Assembly (NCBI GenBank): GCA_050288105.1
Contig: JBNKDE010000017.1
Location: forward strand, 1 to 64,000
Direction: 5' to 3'
Origin: JACNJF01 sp050288105
Lineage (GTDB): Bacteria > Pseudomonadota > Gammaproteobacteria > GCA-001735895
Length of the DNA stretch: 64,000 nucleotides
This document shows, in pieces, positions 18,603-27,912 of this stretch. The position numbers and the translations under genes were made by a program. A model generated the notes under the pieces. The model saw nothing but the letters and a program-made list of their open reading frames with translations. It did not search any database and had not been told where the DNA came from. Each line of letters opens with the position of its first letter. Position 1 is the stretch's first letter.

Positions 18603-19388
18603 ATGAAATGCTGTCTACATAATAGATTTAAAGGATCTGTATTACTGTATGTTTTGTGGATTCTGGTTGTTATAACACTACTTGCGTATAAATTATCATC
18701 TGCTTCCAGAGTGGTGATGATCAAACAGGTATCGCAGGTTAGCCAAATCAAGAAAGACCTGCAGTTAAAGTCTGCTACGCAGTTCGCAATGTTCAAGATT
18801 ATTAATGGGGACTGGAGAAATAACAAGTTCGAACTCAATCTGAATGATCAACGAATTAATATCGAAATTTTTAGTGAAAGTGGCTTTGTGTCGCTCTATG
18901 ATCTGAGCAGTCAGTCACTAAAAAATGTACTGGAAACGAGTAGTATTGATACCTCTAATCTGGACGAATTGAATCGTCAGATCAGGGAAGATAATTTACG
19001 CTTTAACGACTTTATGGAGCTGACGCAATTCGAAGGAATTTCAGCTCAGGATGTGCGTCAACTTATACCATTGGTCAGCATTTACCACCAGGAAGGTGTT
19101 AATCCGAATGAGTCACCGACTGGGGTGTTATTTATGCTTCAGGGTGTAGATACATTCCGGGTGAATAAACTAATAGAAAGTACAGATAGTGAAGAAAAAG
19201 CTGAGCTGAGGCGTGAAATAGTAGAAATTCTAAGATCGGGCGATCAGTCCTATTCTGAAACTACTAATGAATATTATCGAGTCCATATCCTGCTGGATAA
19301 TCGTTTATACCGTGTTTTTTTAAAACAGAAAAGGCGCAGTGATGATTTCCTTGTGGTGAATATGATCAACCCGATAGATACTGAGTAA
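18603..19388 (+). CDS. gspK: Minor pseudopilin GspK
   Basis: About 261 residues. The leader MKCCLHNRFKG is followed by SVLLYVLWILVVITLLAYKL, which lacks the +5 Glu, as expected for GspK, the tip pseudopilin that needs no Glu5. I start at 18603, where GGGGTGG lies upstream, rather than at 18573, which overlaps gspJ. At about 261 residues it is shorter than typical GspK (about 300-330), so one of the insert domains may be reduced. Confidence 0.85.
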   Translation: MKCCLHNRFKGSVLLYVLWILVVITLLAYKLSSASRVVMIKQVSQVSQIKKDLQLKSATQFAMFKIINGDWRNNKFELNLNDQRINIEIFSESGFVSLYDLSSQSLKNVLETSSIDTSNLDELNRQIREDNLRFNDFMELTQFEGISAQDVRQLIPLVSIYHQEGVNPNESPTGVLFMLQGVDTFRVNKLIESTDSEEKAELRREIVEILRSGDQSYSETTNEYYRVHILLDNRLYRVFLKQKRRSDDFLVVNMINPIDTE

Positions 19389-19408
19389 ATTAGGCAATTT
19401 GAAAAATA

Positions 19409-19852
19409 ATGAATGTTAAACGACTAAACCAGGCAGTTAGATTATTTTTAATCTGTATATTAGTATCATTCATGAATTCAGTTCATGCGGATACGGCTGA
19501 ACTAAAAACCATTGACCTGGAAAAAGACTGGGGTATTCAGCTAGTGATGTTACGCATTTTAGCTGATGGCTACATGATTGAGTTTCGTTACAAAGTTCTT
19601 GATGTCGATAAGGCAACCGTTTTATCTATCAATAAAGAATTCCCGCATTTATTATCTATGAAAAGTAAGGCCAGGCTCGATGTTCCTTATGGTTCCACAG
19701 TCGGTTATTTGAAATCTAATCGTAAATTTCTCAAGCTGAACCGCAACTACATTACCATGTTTTCGAATGAAAACCGCCATATGTTGCCGGGTGACCAGGT
19801 GAGAATTATGGTGGGGAATGAGGTGTCTCCACCACTAACTATTGATAAATAA
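19409..19852 (+). CDS. Conserved exported 147-aa protein in the secretion operon
   Basis: A 147-residue protein with a signal peptide ending SVHA. The mature part has the pattern LADGYMIEFRYKVLDVDKA, then a stretch ending PGDQVRIMVGN. From memory this resembles small exported proteins found beside cytochromes and copper oxidases in other proteobacteria, but I cannot name a family. There is no Cys, haem or metal motif. Its place between gspK and the protease gene suggests a periplasmic or secreted role in the same system. Confidence 0.75.
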   Translation: MNVKRLNQAVRLFLICILVSFMNSVHADTAELKTIDLEKDWGIQLVMLRILADGYMIEFRYKVLDVDKATVLSINKEFPHLLSMKSKARLDVPYGSTVGYLKSNRKFLKLNRNYITMFSNENRHMLPGDQVRIMVGNEVSPPLTIDK

Positions 19853-19866
19853 ATCGGGGCCGGCAT

Positions 19867-21705
19867 ATGCGCTTTATTTTTTCATTGCTGATTCTTGCGC
19901 TGGGTATTCAGAACCTGTCTGCACAGGTATTGCTGGAAAAGGTGTCCAATGATCCAGGTCATTATATCGTTACGTTTACCGGGTTGGCGGTAGAAGGGAA
20001 ATTAAAAGGTAAATCAGCCTCTGATCGGCGTCAGGCAATGACCGATTTACGTCAGCAAATGGCATTGTACCTGGATAATATTAAGGCTGATCTGTCTGAT
20101 ACCGATTTAGAAGTGTTACGTGAGCTATGGTTGCGACAGGCCGCCGCAATTCATCTGTCACCTGAGTATCTGACCCGCCTTGAATCCTTACCTTATGTTT
20201 TGGAAGTGAGGCCTGATCGGAAATTTCAGATTAAACCACAGGCTGATCTGGCGCTATCGGGTGAGAGCGTTGGCGATGATATCGCGCGTATCGATATCGA
20301 TACCTTATGGAGTGAAGGATATCGTGGACAGGGAGTAGTGGTTGCTATACTGGACACCGGCGTGGATTATCTGCATAAAGATTTGCGTGGTCGCTGGCGT
20401 GGTGGAAGCAATAGCTGGTTTGATCCTTATGGCGAGTTTATGACACCAGTGGATACCTATACCAGCGATGGAAAACCGCATGGAACAGGGGTAACCAGTC
20501 TGGTGCTGGGTGGTAACCTGAATGAATCTTCAGCTTATCTCGGTGTTGCTCCTGCTGCGAGCTGGATCGCTGCGCGTATCATCAATGGAAATAGCACGAC
20601 TGAAAGTGCCATCATCAGCGCGCTGGAATGGGTTCTGGATCCTGATAAGGATCCTTCAACCGATGACTTTCCAGATATTGTGCAAAACTCCTGGGGTATG
20701 ACTGGAGCATCTTTTCCGGAAGGTTCCTGCAGTAATCCCTTCCAGCAGGAGCTGGCAGTGATCGACGCAATGGGTATAGATATTGTATTTTCTGTAGGCA
20801 ATACCAGTGTTGCCAATACACCATCGAGTTTTCTCTCCCCTTCTTTTGATAAACACGTAATATCAGTGGGTGCTATTAATTCAGCAAACGATACTGTGTG
20901 GTCGAATAGCGCGCGTGGTCCGGATACCTGTAATACCCCACTTGAGATAATTCCGTCGCTGGTTGCGCCCGGCCAGACTATTTTAATGGCCGATGAAACC
21001 TTTGGTGGTCTGAGTTCCAATCTGGACGACACTATGCGTTTGAGTGGTACCTCTTTTGCTGCTCCCATGGTGTCAGGTGCTCTGGCACTTTTACGTAGCA
21101 AGTACCAGGCTGCTGATCACAGGGACTACCGTCAATCCTTATATGATTCTACCATTCAACTAGGTCCAAACTCAGATTATGGCCGTGGCCTGGTGCAGGC
21201 CAGTGCTGCGGCAGCCTTACTGGAAGTTGAGGCAAATAAGTCCAATCCAACCGTGACTCATCAGGTTGAAGAAGTAAATTTCTCAAAGGCCAAATACAGC
21301 TTCGCCGAAAATACCTCTGGCACGCTCGACATTACTGTTTATCGTTCAGGTGATATAACTAATCCTGCGAACGTTCGTGTGGTGTCGAGTAACCTTTCGG
21401 CTTTTGCTGGCAGTGATTATATTGCAGTGGATGAAACGCTGGAATTTCTGGAAATGGAGAGTCAGAAAACGGTTTCCGTAACACTGATTAACGATAGCTT
21501 TGGAGAAAATACCGAGTCGTTCAAACTCGCGTTTGTCGGACCCAATTCCATTAATTTTGGTAGCAAGAATTCGGTAACCATTTCTATTACCGACGATGAT
21601 GCCGTGACAGAAGAGGATGTGATCGGTGGATCCTCTTTTGGCTTGCTGGAAATCTCTTTTCTACTGATGTTTGCAACAGGCAGGTTGTTAATGCGATGGG
21701 TATGA
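19867..21705 (+). CDS. Secreted S8 subtilisin-like protease with Calx-beta domain and GlyGly-CTERM-like tail
   Basis: A 612-residue exported serine protease. A signal peptide (ending LSA) is followed by an inhibitor-I9-like propeptide (about 30-120). The catalytic domain has Asp163 (AILDTGVDY), His205 (KPHGTGVTS), an oxyanion Asn in QNSWGM, and Ser396 (SGTSFAAPMVSG). Residues about 470-580 form a Calx-beta domain ending ITDDD. The last 26 residues start GGSSFGLLE, continue as a hydrophobic helix and end in Arg-containing LLMRWV, which resembles a GlyGly-CTERM sorting tail cut by rhombosortases of type II secretion hosts. It may process co-secreted proteins such as the oxidases. The sorting assignment is inference. 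Confidence 0.92.
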   Translation: MRFIFSLLILALGIQNLSAQVLLEKVSNDPGHYIVTFTGLAVEGKLKGKSASDRRQAMTDLRQQMALYLDNIKADLSDTDLEVLRELWLRQAAAIHLSPEYLTRLESLPYVLEVRPDRKFQIKPQADLALSGESVGDDIARIDIDTLWSEGYRGQGVVVAILDTGVDYLHKDLRGRWRGGSNSWFDPYGEFMTPVDTYTSDGKPHGTGVTSLVLGGNLNESSAYLGVAPAASWIAARIINGNSTTESAIISALEWVLDPDKDPSTDDFPDIVQNSWGMTGASFPEGSCSNPFQQELAVIDAMGIDIVFSVGNTSVANTPSSFLSPSFDKHVISVGAINSANDTVWSNSARGPDTCNTPLEIIPSLVAPGQTILMADETFGGLSSNLDDTMRLSGTSFAAPMVSGALALLRSKYQAADHRDYRQSLYDSTIQLGPNSDYGRGLVQASAAAALLEVEANKSNPTVTHQVEEVNFSKAKYSFAENTSGTLDITVYRSGDITNPANVRVVSSNLSAFAGSDYIAVDETLEFLEMESQKTVSVTLINDSFGENTESFKLAFVGPNSINFGSKNSVTISITDDDAVTEEDVIGGSSFGLLEISFLLMFATGRLLMRWV

Positions 21706-23228
21706 GATCTTTCATATTCGTTGTGCTGTGCTGCTGGCAGGTTTCGGCGCTTGCTTCGTCGGTAGAAGGCGGCGAAGTCATTTACATGAAGGGTGTCGAT
21801 AAACATGGCAACATCATTACTTCAGTGCTGAATGACCTGAGTTCAGATGTCCCGCTGGGTTGTGTTAACTGTCATCGTGAATCCGGCTTTGGTAGTTCCG
21901 AGTCCGGGAAAACTTTTCCTCCTGTTAGCTGGCGTTTCCTGGGTAAGAATCAACCAGAAGATGATTCTTCTCGTTTTTATCATATTCAGAATAAACGCAA
22001 GGCTTATACCGCTGACAGTTTTTATCGCTTAATGACGACCGGTGTGAATTCTAACGGGGAGATCGCCCACGGACTAATGCCTAAATATGCGCTGAGCCGT
22101 GAGCAAAGTGATGATCTTATCGCCTACCTTAAGACCATTAGCATGGAAGATGATGCGGGCGTCAATGTGGATGAAATTCGTATTGCAACTATCGTAGACA
22201 GGCGGTTACCCGAAGCAGAACGAGCGCAGCATATCGCATTTCTGGAGGGTTTATTTGAGATGAAGAATGGGTTGACGCGCGGTGAGTTAAGGCGCAAACA
22301 GAATTCACCGGTGCAGAAAATCCCGCAGTATGAATCGTTCCGTTTCTGGAAGCTGGATGTCTGGGAACTATCCGAAAACCCGGCCGAGTGGATGCAACAA
22401 CTCAGTCAGTATTATCAGCAGAATCCCGTGTTTACGATTATTCGTCCCAGAGTAAAAGACGATTATTCTAGGGTGGCCAGTTTTTGTTCAGGGCACAAAA
22501 TTCCCTGTTTTTTCCCTTCTGGGGACAATCTACCCGAGGGTGACTTTTATAATTTTGTATTTCGCGATAGACCGAAACAGTATGCGGATTACCTGAATAA
22601 TAAACGCAGGGAAGTGGGTGATCGGTTGTTCTACGTCGATCAACAGGGTGAAATCCAGAAGCTCAGCAGGCAAATACAGTCAATTCCCTATGTTGTTGAT
22701 TATGATATAAAAAAACTACAATCACAGTACGCAGACTACTGCAGAAAAGACGATTATTTACTGGTCAATACTTCAGTAGATGCACTGGCTGCGCTGGAAC
22801 AGTTGAGCTGTCCAGAACCGGCTAGTTTACAGCTGACTGCTATGAGTAATGATTCCACAGATTTTCAGGCGATTAAAAGTTACCAGCAGCACAAGCCAGC
22901 TTCACGACTGTGCTGGGCTACAGATTACGACAAGGTGTTGCAACGTAATTTGCGAGGAATAAGGGTCAATGCGATGGTGCAAAGATTTAATATTGAAAAT
23001 CCCGATGCTGAAGAACTGGCAAAAACTTTACTGAGTTACGGCTTGCTAACCGACTCACTTCATAAGATGGCAGGTAACTTTACTCGCATCTATATGATGG
23101 AAATCATTGAGCACATGTTGAACAGTTTTCCAAACTATACCTACTTTACATCGATTACCGGAGCGCCTTATCAACGCCATATTGTTGGGCCGTTAACTGA
23201 TTACTGCCAGGCAGGTGAACGCTCATGA
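21696..23228 (+). CDS. Monohaem cytochrome c / periplasmic-binding-like fusion
   Basis: A 510-residue exported protein. A signal peptide (ending ALA) is followed by a cytochrome-c-like domain with one haem site C56-V-N-C59-H60 and a candidate distal Met in GLMPKYALS. From about residue 165 (VDEIRIATIVDRRLPEAE) the rest looks like a periplasmic ligand-binding or ABC-receptor-like fold, which I infer from the alternating pattern only. It overlaps the protease gene by 10 bp and is followed by gspL with a 4-bp ATGA overlap, so it is firmly inside the operon. It may pass electrons to or from the exported copper oxidase. Confidence 0.75.
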   Translation: MGMRSFIFVVLCCWQVSALASSVEGGEVIYMKGVDKHGNIITSVLNDLSSDVPLGCVNCHRESGFGSSESGKTFPPVSWRFLGKNQPEDDSSRFYHIQNKRKAYTADSFYRLMTTGVNSNGEIAHGLMPKYALSREQSDDLIAYLKTISMEDDAGVNVDEIRIATIVDRRLPEAERAQHIAFLEGLFEMKNGLTRGELRRKQNSPVQKIPQYESFRFWKLDVWELSENPAEWMQQLSQYYQQNPVFTIIRPRVKDDYSRVASFCSGHKIPCFFPSGDNLPEGDFYNFVFRDRPKQYADYLNNKRREVGDRLFYVDQQGEIQKLSRQIQSIPYVVDYDIKKLQSQYADYCRKDDYLLVNTSVDALAALEQLSCPEPASLQLTAMSNDSTDFQAIKSYQQHKPASRLCWATDYDKVLQRNLRGIRVNAMVQRFNIENPDAEELAKTLLSYGLLTDSLHKMAGNFTRIYMMEIIEHMLNSFPNYTYFTSITGAPYQRHIVGPLTDYCQAGERS

Positions 23229-24745
23229 AGTTTGGTATTCTGGCCCAGGTGAATAAATATTTTAACTGGTGGACAAGCACGCTGAAATCCTGTGTGCCCC
23301 AGCAACTGGAAAACCAATTAAAGAAATATCACTCAAATGTTGAACTCATCATTCGACATCAGGGGGATGGTGTCTTCTTGCAGGACGGACAGGGTCAGGT
23401 TATTGATTCTATCTCGATGGACGCTGATGCACAGGATGCTGGCCTGGATTTTGATTTGAGTAGTGCTGATGAGGTAGAGGAAACGACACTAAATGAGAAT
23501 GATACCGCCCACATTGATCTGACGGGGCAGGCTGAGATCATTCATCATGAATTCAAGAAGAAAGAAACCGATCTCTCTAGTTCTACGCTGGATCAAATAG
23601 ATCTGACCGAACGTGAGGATTCCACCATTGTTTTTAACAGGGATGATAAAACGACTCGCCTGATGGGGATGGTTTCCGAAGATGATACGCTAGTGATTCA
23701 GGATGATCAGGGCACTTTGCTGAATATCAGGGCCGAAGCTGAGCAGGCGAGCGATAGTACCGTTTTATACTATAGCGATGGTGGCAAGATTAAAGCGGTT
23801 GATCCGGCACAGGGTCTAAAGCAGGTGCAGGATGTGGATATCGGCCTGGATAGCGCTGCACGTGAAGCGAAGGAAGATAGCTGCCTGGAATTTGATCTGG
23901 CTGCCAGTCTGTTAGAAAGGAATCCGGGGAATAAGAAATGTCTCTATCTGTTGCCCGACGACAAGGTGTTTTCGCTGGTGCTGAACTATCCGGTTGAAAC
24001 ACTGGAAAATATTGAGACTGTGCTGCGCTATGATCTCGAGAAGCATATCCCATTAAACTTTCAGGAAATCCGTTTCTTTTATGCACTCAATATTCAGTCT
24101 GCGCGCGCTAAGGTAGACGTGGAAGTCATCGTGCTCAAGTCCAGGGTTTACGATCATTTGGTCGCGGCGTTTGAATCTCAAACTGATCGGCTGATCATTT
24201 GCACTACGCGCCATTTTTACGAACGTTATGGAACAAAAATAAATATTTTAGGCAATCGTGCCGAGCTGAAACCGAAGTCGATGTTGAGTCTGGGAAATCT
24301 GCATACGGCCTTCAATCTAGCGTTGCTGGCTGGATTGCTGGTATTACCCTACCAGATGAGTTATCAGCAACTGGATGCCATTCAGCCAAAAACACCGCAA
24401 GAAATCAAAAAAGCAGGCGATATTGTTTCTACCATCAACCAGTTAAATGCGGAAATCGAGCTGGGAAAAAAATTGAATACCCAGATTAATAAGGAACATC
24501 GGGTTGTCGAGCTACTCGCAATTTTGAGTGAGAATATAGGCAGGGATGCATGGATCTCACGCTTTACCTATAAAAATGGTGAGATAAAACTGAAAGGTGA
24601 GGCAGTATCTGCGACGGCTGTATCTGACGACCTGAATGATCTGGGGATCTTTGACAGTATCAAGTTTACTTCCTCAATCATTAAGATTCCAAACACTAAC
24701 AGAGAGACATTTGAGTTAGCGCTCAAGTTGAAAGCCGATGCATAG
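23225..24745 (+). CDS. gspL: Atypical GspL with acidic insert and PilN-like C-terminus
   Basis: A 506-residue platform component that links GspE to the membrane. The region around 240-340 (VLRYDLEKHIPLNFQEIRFFY) matches the GspL/PilM-type cytoplasmic domain. One membrane helix follows (about 360-378, FNLALLAGLLVLPY), then a coiled coil and a PilN-like periplasmic ferredoxin fold (NIGRDAWISRF...GEIKLKGEA). Residues about 75-215 are an acidic, Asp/Glu/Ser-rich insert with repeated D-L-T motifs not usual for the family. The gene starts inside the cytochrome stop (ATGA) and overlaps gspM. Confidence 0.75.
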   Translation: MKFGILAQVNKYFNWWTSTLKSCVPQQLENQLKKYHSNVELIIRHQGDGVFLQDGQGQVIDSISMDADAQDAGLDFDLSSADEVEETTLNENDTAHIDLTGQAEIIHHEFKKKETDLSSSTLDQIDLTEREDSTIVFNRDDKTTRLMGMVSEDDTLVIQDDQGTLLNIRAEAEQASDSTVLYYSDGGKIKAVDPAQGLKQVQDVDIGLDSAAREAKEDSCLEFDLAASLLERNPGNKKCLYLLPDDKVFSLVLNYPVETLENIETVLRYDLEKHIPLNFQEIRFFYALNIQSARAKVDVEVIVLKSRVYDHLVAAFESQTDRLIICTTRHFYERYGTKINILGNRAELKPKSMLSLGNLHTAFNLALLAGLLVLPYQMSYQQLDAIQPKTPQEIKKAGDIVSTINQLNAEIELGKKLNTQINKEHRVVELLAILSENIGRDAWISRFTYKNGEIKLKGEAVSATAVSDDLNDLGIFDSIKFTSSIIKIPNTNRETFELALKLKADA

Positions 24746-25337
24746 TCTTTTTGGAAATCAGAACCTGGATAAAGCGGTTGCGCTATCAATACTGCTAATG
24801 TTGCTGCTGCTGACCTATGTGCTGTTTTCCAGTTTTTATCTTGATGGGCTTAGAGAGATTGAATCCGAAACCGAGATCTTACGCAAGAAAACGCAGCGGG
24901 TGGATAGTATTCTGGCGAAGGAAAAACTCTATCAAGATGAAATTCAGAAGGTTAAAAAGCAATATAAGCAATCGAAGAACTTTCTTAACAGCTCGCAACC
25001 TTCTACTGCATCTTCAGAGATTCAGAATAAGTTAAAGAGTATTATCAGCCGTAATACCCAGGCAAAGATATTAACCGTGAAGCCCTTTCCTGTAGTTCAG
25101 AATGATGGGTACAGCGAGGTTTCAGTGGAGATCCGGATGAAGGCTGTAAATCATCAGGAGATACAGAAAATGCTGTATCTAATTGAGAATGAATTACCGC
25201 TGATTATTATTAAGGATATTGATATCACCAGAACATCGGTAGCCTATAAGTCGATTCTGGCTCAAAGCAAAGATGCCAGTGATATGAACATGACGTTCGT
25301 TGCGAGCAGTTTTTTCAGGGATGCCAGTAACTTATGA
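24738..25337 (+). CDS. gspM: GspM/PilO-like platform protein
   Basis: A 199-residue bitopic inner-membrane protein. One hydrophobic helix (about 15-35) is followed by a Lys/Glu-rich coiled coil and a ferredoxin-like periplasmic domain. That architecture and the position after gspL with an 8-bp overlap identify it as the GspM or PilO-type partner of GspL. Sequence identity to named families is not obvious by eye. Confidence 0.72.
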   Translation: MHSLFGNQNLDKAVALSILLMLLLLTYVLFSSFYLDGLREIESETEILRKKTQRVDSILAKEKLYQDEIQKVKKQYKQSKNFLNSSQPSTASSEIQNKLKSIISRNTQAKILTVKPFPVVQNDGYSEVSVEIRMKAVNHQEIQKMLYLIENELPLIIIKDIDITRTSVAYKSILAQSKDASDMNMTFVASSFFRDASNL

Positions 25338-25789
25338 AATCCATTCTTTCACTTATCTTGATCATTGCTGTTGTTGCCGTGTACTTTGTTATGGGGCAAG
25401 CAACCCCGGAGCAAGGCCAGTCCGGGCGTGATTTGCAGATTAATTATGATCAGGATGGCGGCAACGTAAAACAGCTTAAGAATCTGAATGCCTACAGTGC
25501 GATCGTAGCGCGTCCCCTGTTTATTGAAGAGAGGGAGTTTGCAGAAGAGAAAAAAGTTGAAGTAGTGAGAAAACCCAAACCAGTGATAGACGATTTAAAG
25601 GTAACAGCGCTGGGTATAGCGTTAACTGGTGACGGGATCCTGGCGGTATTAAAAGATCAGAAAAACGGTAATAACCTGAGACTGCGGATAGGTGAAGAAA
25701 TTTATGGGTGGCGCCTGGATGCAGTGTCGGAATCAAGTTTTACTTTTTCCAAGTCTGGTAAGGAAAAAGTAGTGGCCTTTAAAGATTAG
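25334..25789 (+). CDS. gspC: Short GspC-like protein with HR domain only
   Basis: A 151-residue bitopic protein. An N-terminal membrane helix (about 5-20) precedes a Pro/Lys linker and a homology-region-like domain (VTALGIALTGDGILAVLKD to the RIGEEIYGWRLDAV stretch), which in GspC contacts the secretin. It lacks the PDZ or coiled-coil C-terminus of standard GspC and ends right after the HR domain. The gene overlaps gspM by 4 bp and lies 9 bp before gspD. Confidence 0.75.
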   Translation: MKSILSLILIIAVVAVYFVMGQATPEQGQSGRDLQINYDQDGGNVKQLKNLNAYSAIVARPLFIEEREFAEEKKVEVVRKPKPVIDDLKVTALGIALTGDGILAVLKDQKNGNNLRLRIGEEIYGWRLDAVSESSFTFSKSGKEKVVAFKD

Positions 25790-25798
25790 GGGGTAATC

Positions 25799-27892
25799 AT
25801 GGGCGATTTATATTCGAATATAATTTTTAAGCGAGTGCTTTCATTCAGCTTAATATCATTTCTAACTTTTGTCTCGGGCTGTTCATCACCCAAGGGGCCA
25901 AGTTATCAGGTTGAAGTGAATGCGCAGGGAGTCCCTGAGATCATTTCCTACGATGATAACGGGGAGCGTATACAAGATGCGCAGAAATCCAGCTCACTGG
26001 GCGCAGTGTATCGATATGGTGATGGCAGAATTGTAAACACAGCGCCGCGGAGAGATTACACGAAAGGAAAGGGCGAGTTCAGCCTGGACTTTGTAAATAT
26101 CGCTATTGAAGAGTTTATCTCTATCGTATTCACCGAGATGCTGGGTCAGAATTATATACTGGATAACACCATAAAAGGTGAGGTAACGGTGCAGACCAAG
26201 GGTAAGGTGAATGCCGATCATTTACTGTCCATCGTAGAAAGCGTGCTGGCATCCAAGAATGCCGTTATGGTGAGCAAGGATAATCATTACGAGTTCATCC
26301 CGCTGACTAAAGCAAAAAATTACTCACTAAAGCCGGAGCTGTATAGCGCGAAAAATCTACAGCCCGGGTATCGAATGGTGGTTGTTCCGGTGAATTACCT
26401 GGATCCAAACTCTCTGAAACCTATTCTTGACTCAGTTGCACCTGGCGTCACTCATTTGAAAATAGATAAAGAGCGCAGGGCCGTGATTGTGACAGGCACC
26501 ACGCAGGAAATAGAAAATGTGGTGGATGCGGTACAGATATTTGATGTGAGCTGGTTAAAATCGAAATCGGTTGCTTTGCTCCCTGTTGAGAATACCGATG
26601 CTTCAGTAGTCAAAAATGAAATCACCAAGATCCTGACCAGCCAGAACAAAACCAACGAAATCGTCATCGATACCTTTGAACGCTTTAATGCCTTACTGGT
26701 GGTCGCTTCATCCAGGGCCGAGATTGATGCGGTACAGAACTGGCTCAAGGTACTGGATGTAGAGGTGGCAACAGCTGATACCCAGTTGTATGTTTATGAG
26801 GTGCAAAACCGTAAAGCAAGTGAACTGGCCGATATGCTAAATAACATATTTGGTGATTCATCGGCGGGTATCGTGCCCGCGGTGTCTTCTGCGGCCAGTA
26901 ATACCGTATCAAGCCAGGAAGTGGTAGTGAGTAATAAAGCCACTACCAGCCCTGCCGCATCTAGATCCAGAACTTCTTCCGGCTCAGGAACAGGTCTGAA
27001 GATTGTGTCTGATGAAACCAATAATGCGCTGGTGATACTGGCCAAAAAGTCTGAATACGACAGTATCAAAAAAGTTATACATGACCTGGATACATTACCT
27101 CTGCAGGTGCTGATAGAGGTTTCAATTGTCGAAGTGACGCTTACCGATGAGCTGAGTTACGGTCTGGAGTGGTATCTCAAACACAACGGTGTCAGTAATC
27201 AGTACGACACGGAAACCACGCTGGACCTGAATTCAGGTGCTGGCATCGGTGCGATTTCACCCGGATTTTCATTCCTGCTCAGTGGTACCGGGTCGCTGGT
27301 CTCTGCGGTGTTTAATACATTAGCCGCTGAGTCCAAGCTCAATGTTATATCGACACCATCGCTGATGGCGCTGGATAACCATACCGCAACTATTCGTGTG
27401 GGTGATCAGCAGCCAGTTCAGGTCGCGTCGGCCAAGTCTTCAAATAACGATGTTTTGACGCAGTCGATAGAATACAAGAGTACAGGTGTTCTATTATCAG
27501 TAACGCCACGGGTTAACTCTGGCGGGTTGGTGACCATGGAACTGAGCCAGGAAGTCACCGATGTCGGTAGTATTGATGATGCAACAGGGCAGCGTAGCTT
27601 CCTTCAGCGTAATATTAATAGTACGGTAGCAGTACAAAATGGTAGAACGATTATTCTGGGTGGCCTGATTACCGAGAATTCAATTAACGGTGAAAGTGGT
27701 ATCCCGGGATTACATGATGTACCTTATGCGGGTGGACTGTTTGGGAAAACATCCAATTCTAAAATAAAAAGAGAGCTTATTGTTTTAATCACACCCAAGG
27801 TGATATTTAATCATCAAGATGCTCTGGATATTACTCAGGAGTATGCAGAGAAAATGGAGTTATTAAAATCATCTCTTGATTTTAAGCAATAA
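25799..27892 (+). CDS. gspD: Type II secretin GspD (lipoprotein form)
   Basis: A 697-residue outer-membrane secretin. The N-terminus has a lipobox LTFVSG-C28, so it is a lipoprotein that may reach the outer membrane without a pilotin. N0 (LDFVNIAIEEFISIVFTEML), N1-N3 repeats and a Ser-rich loop in N3 (about 360-400) come before the secretin core, which includes VPYAGGLFGKTSNSK and ends RELIVLITPKVI. The length is typical. It is the last structural gene of the operon. Confidence 0.93.
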   Translation: MGDLYSNIIFKRVLSFSLISFLTFVSGCSSPKGPSYQVEVNAQGVPEIISYDDNGERIQDAQKSSSLGAVYRYGDGRIVNTAPRRDYTKGKGEFSLDFVNIAIEEFISIVFTEMLGQNYILDNTIKGEVTVQTKGKVNADHLLSIVESVLASKNAVMVSKDNHYEFIPLTKAKNYSLKPELYSAKNLQPGYRMVVVPVNYLDPNSLKPILDSVAPGVTHLKIDKERRAVIVTGTTQEIENVVDAVQIFDVSWLKSKSVALLPVENTDASVVKNEITKILTSQNKTNEIVIDTFERFNALLVVASSRAEIDAVQNWLKVLDVEVATADTQLYVYEVQNRKASELADMLNNIFGDSSAGIVPAVSSAASNTVSSQEVVVSNKATTSPAASRSRTSSGSGTGLKIVSDETNNALVILAKKSEYDSIKKVIHDLDTLPLQVLIEVSIVEVTLTDELSYGLEWYLKHNGVSNQYDTETTLDLNSGAGIGAISPGFSFLLSGTGSLVSAVFNTLAAESKLNVISTPSLMALDNHTATIRVGDQQPVQVASAKSSNNDVLTQSIEYKSTGVLLSVTPRVNSGGLVTMELSQEVTDVGSIDDATGQRSFLQRNINSTVAVQNGRTIILGGLITENSINGESGIPGLHDVPYAGGLFGKTSNSKIKRELIVLITPKVIFNHQDALDITQEYAEKMELLKSSLDFKQ

Positions 27893-27912
27893 AGCGACTT
27901 AGTGGCTTTTAT

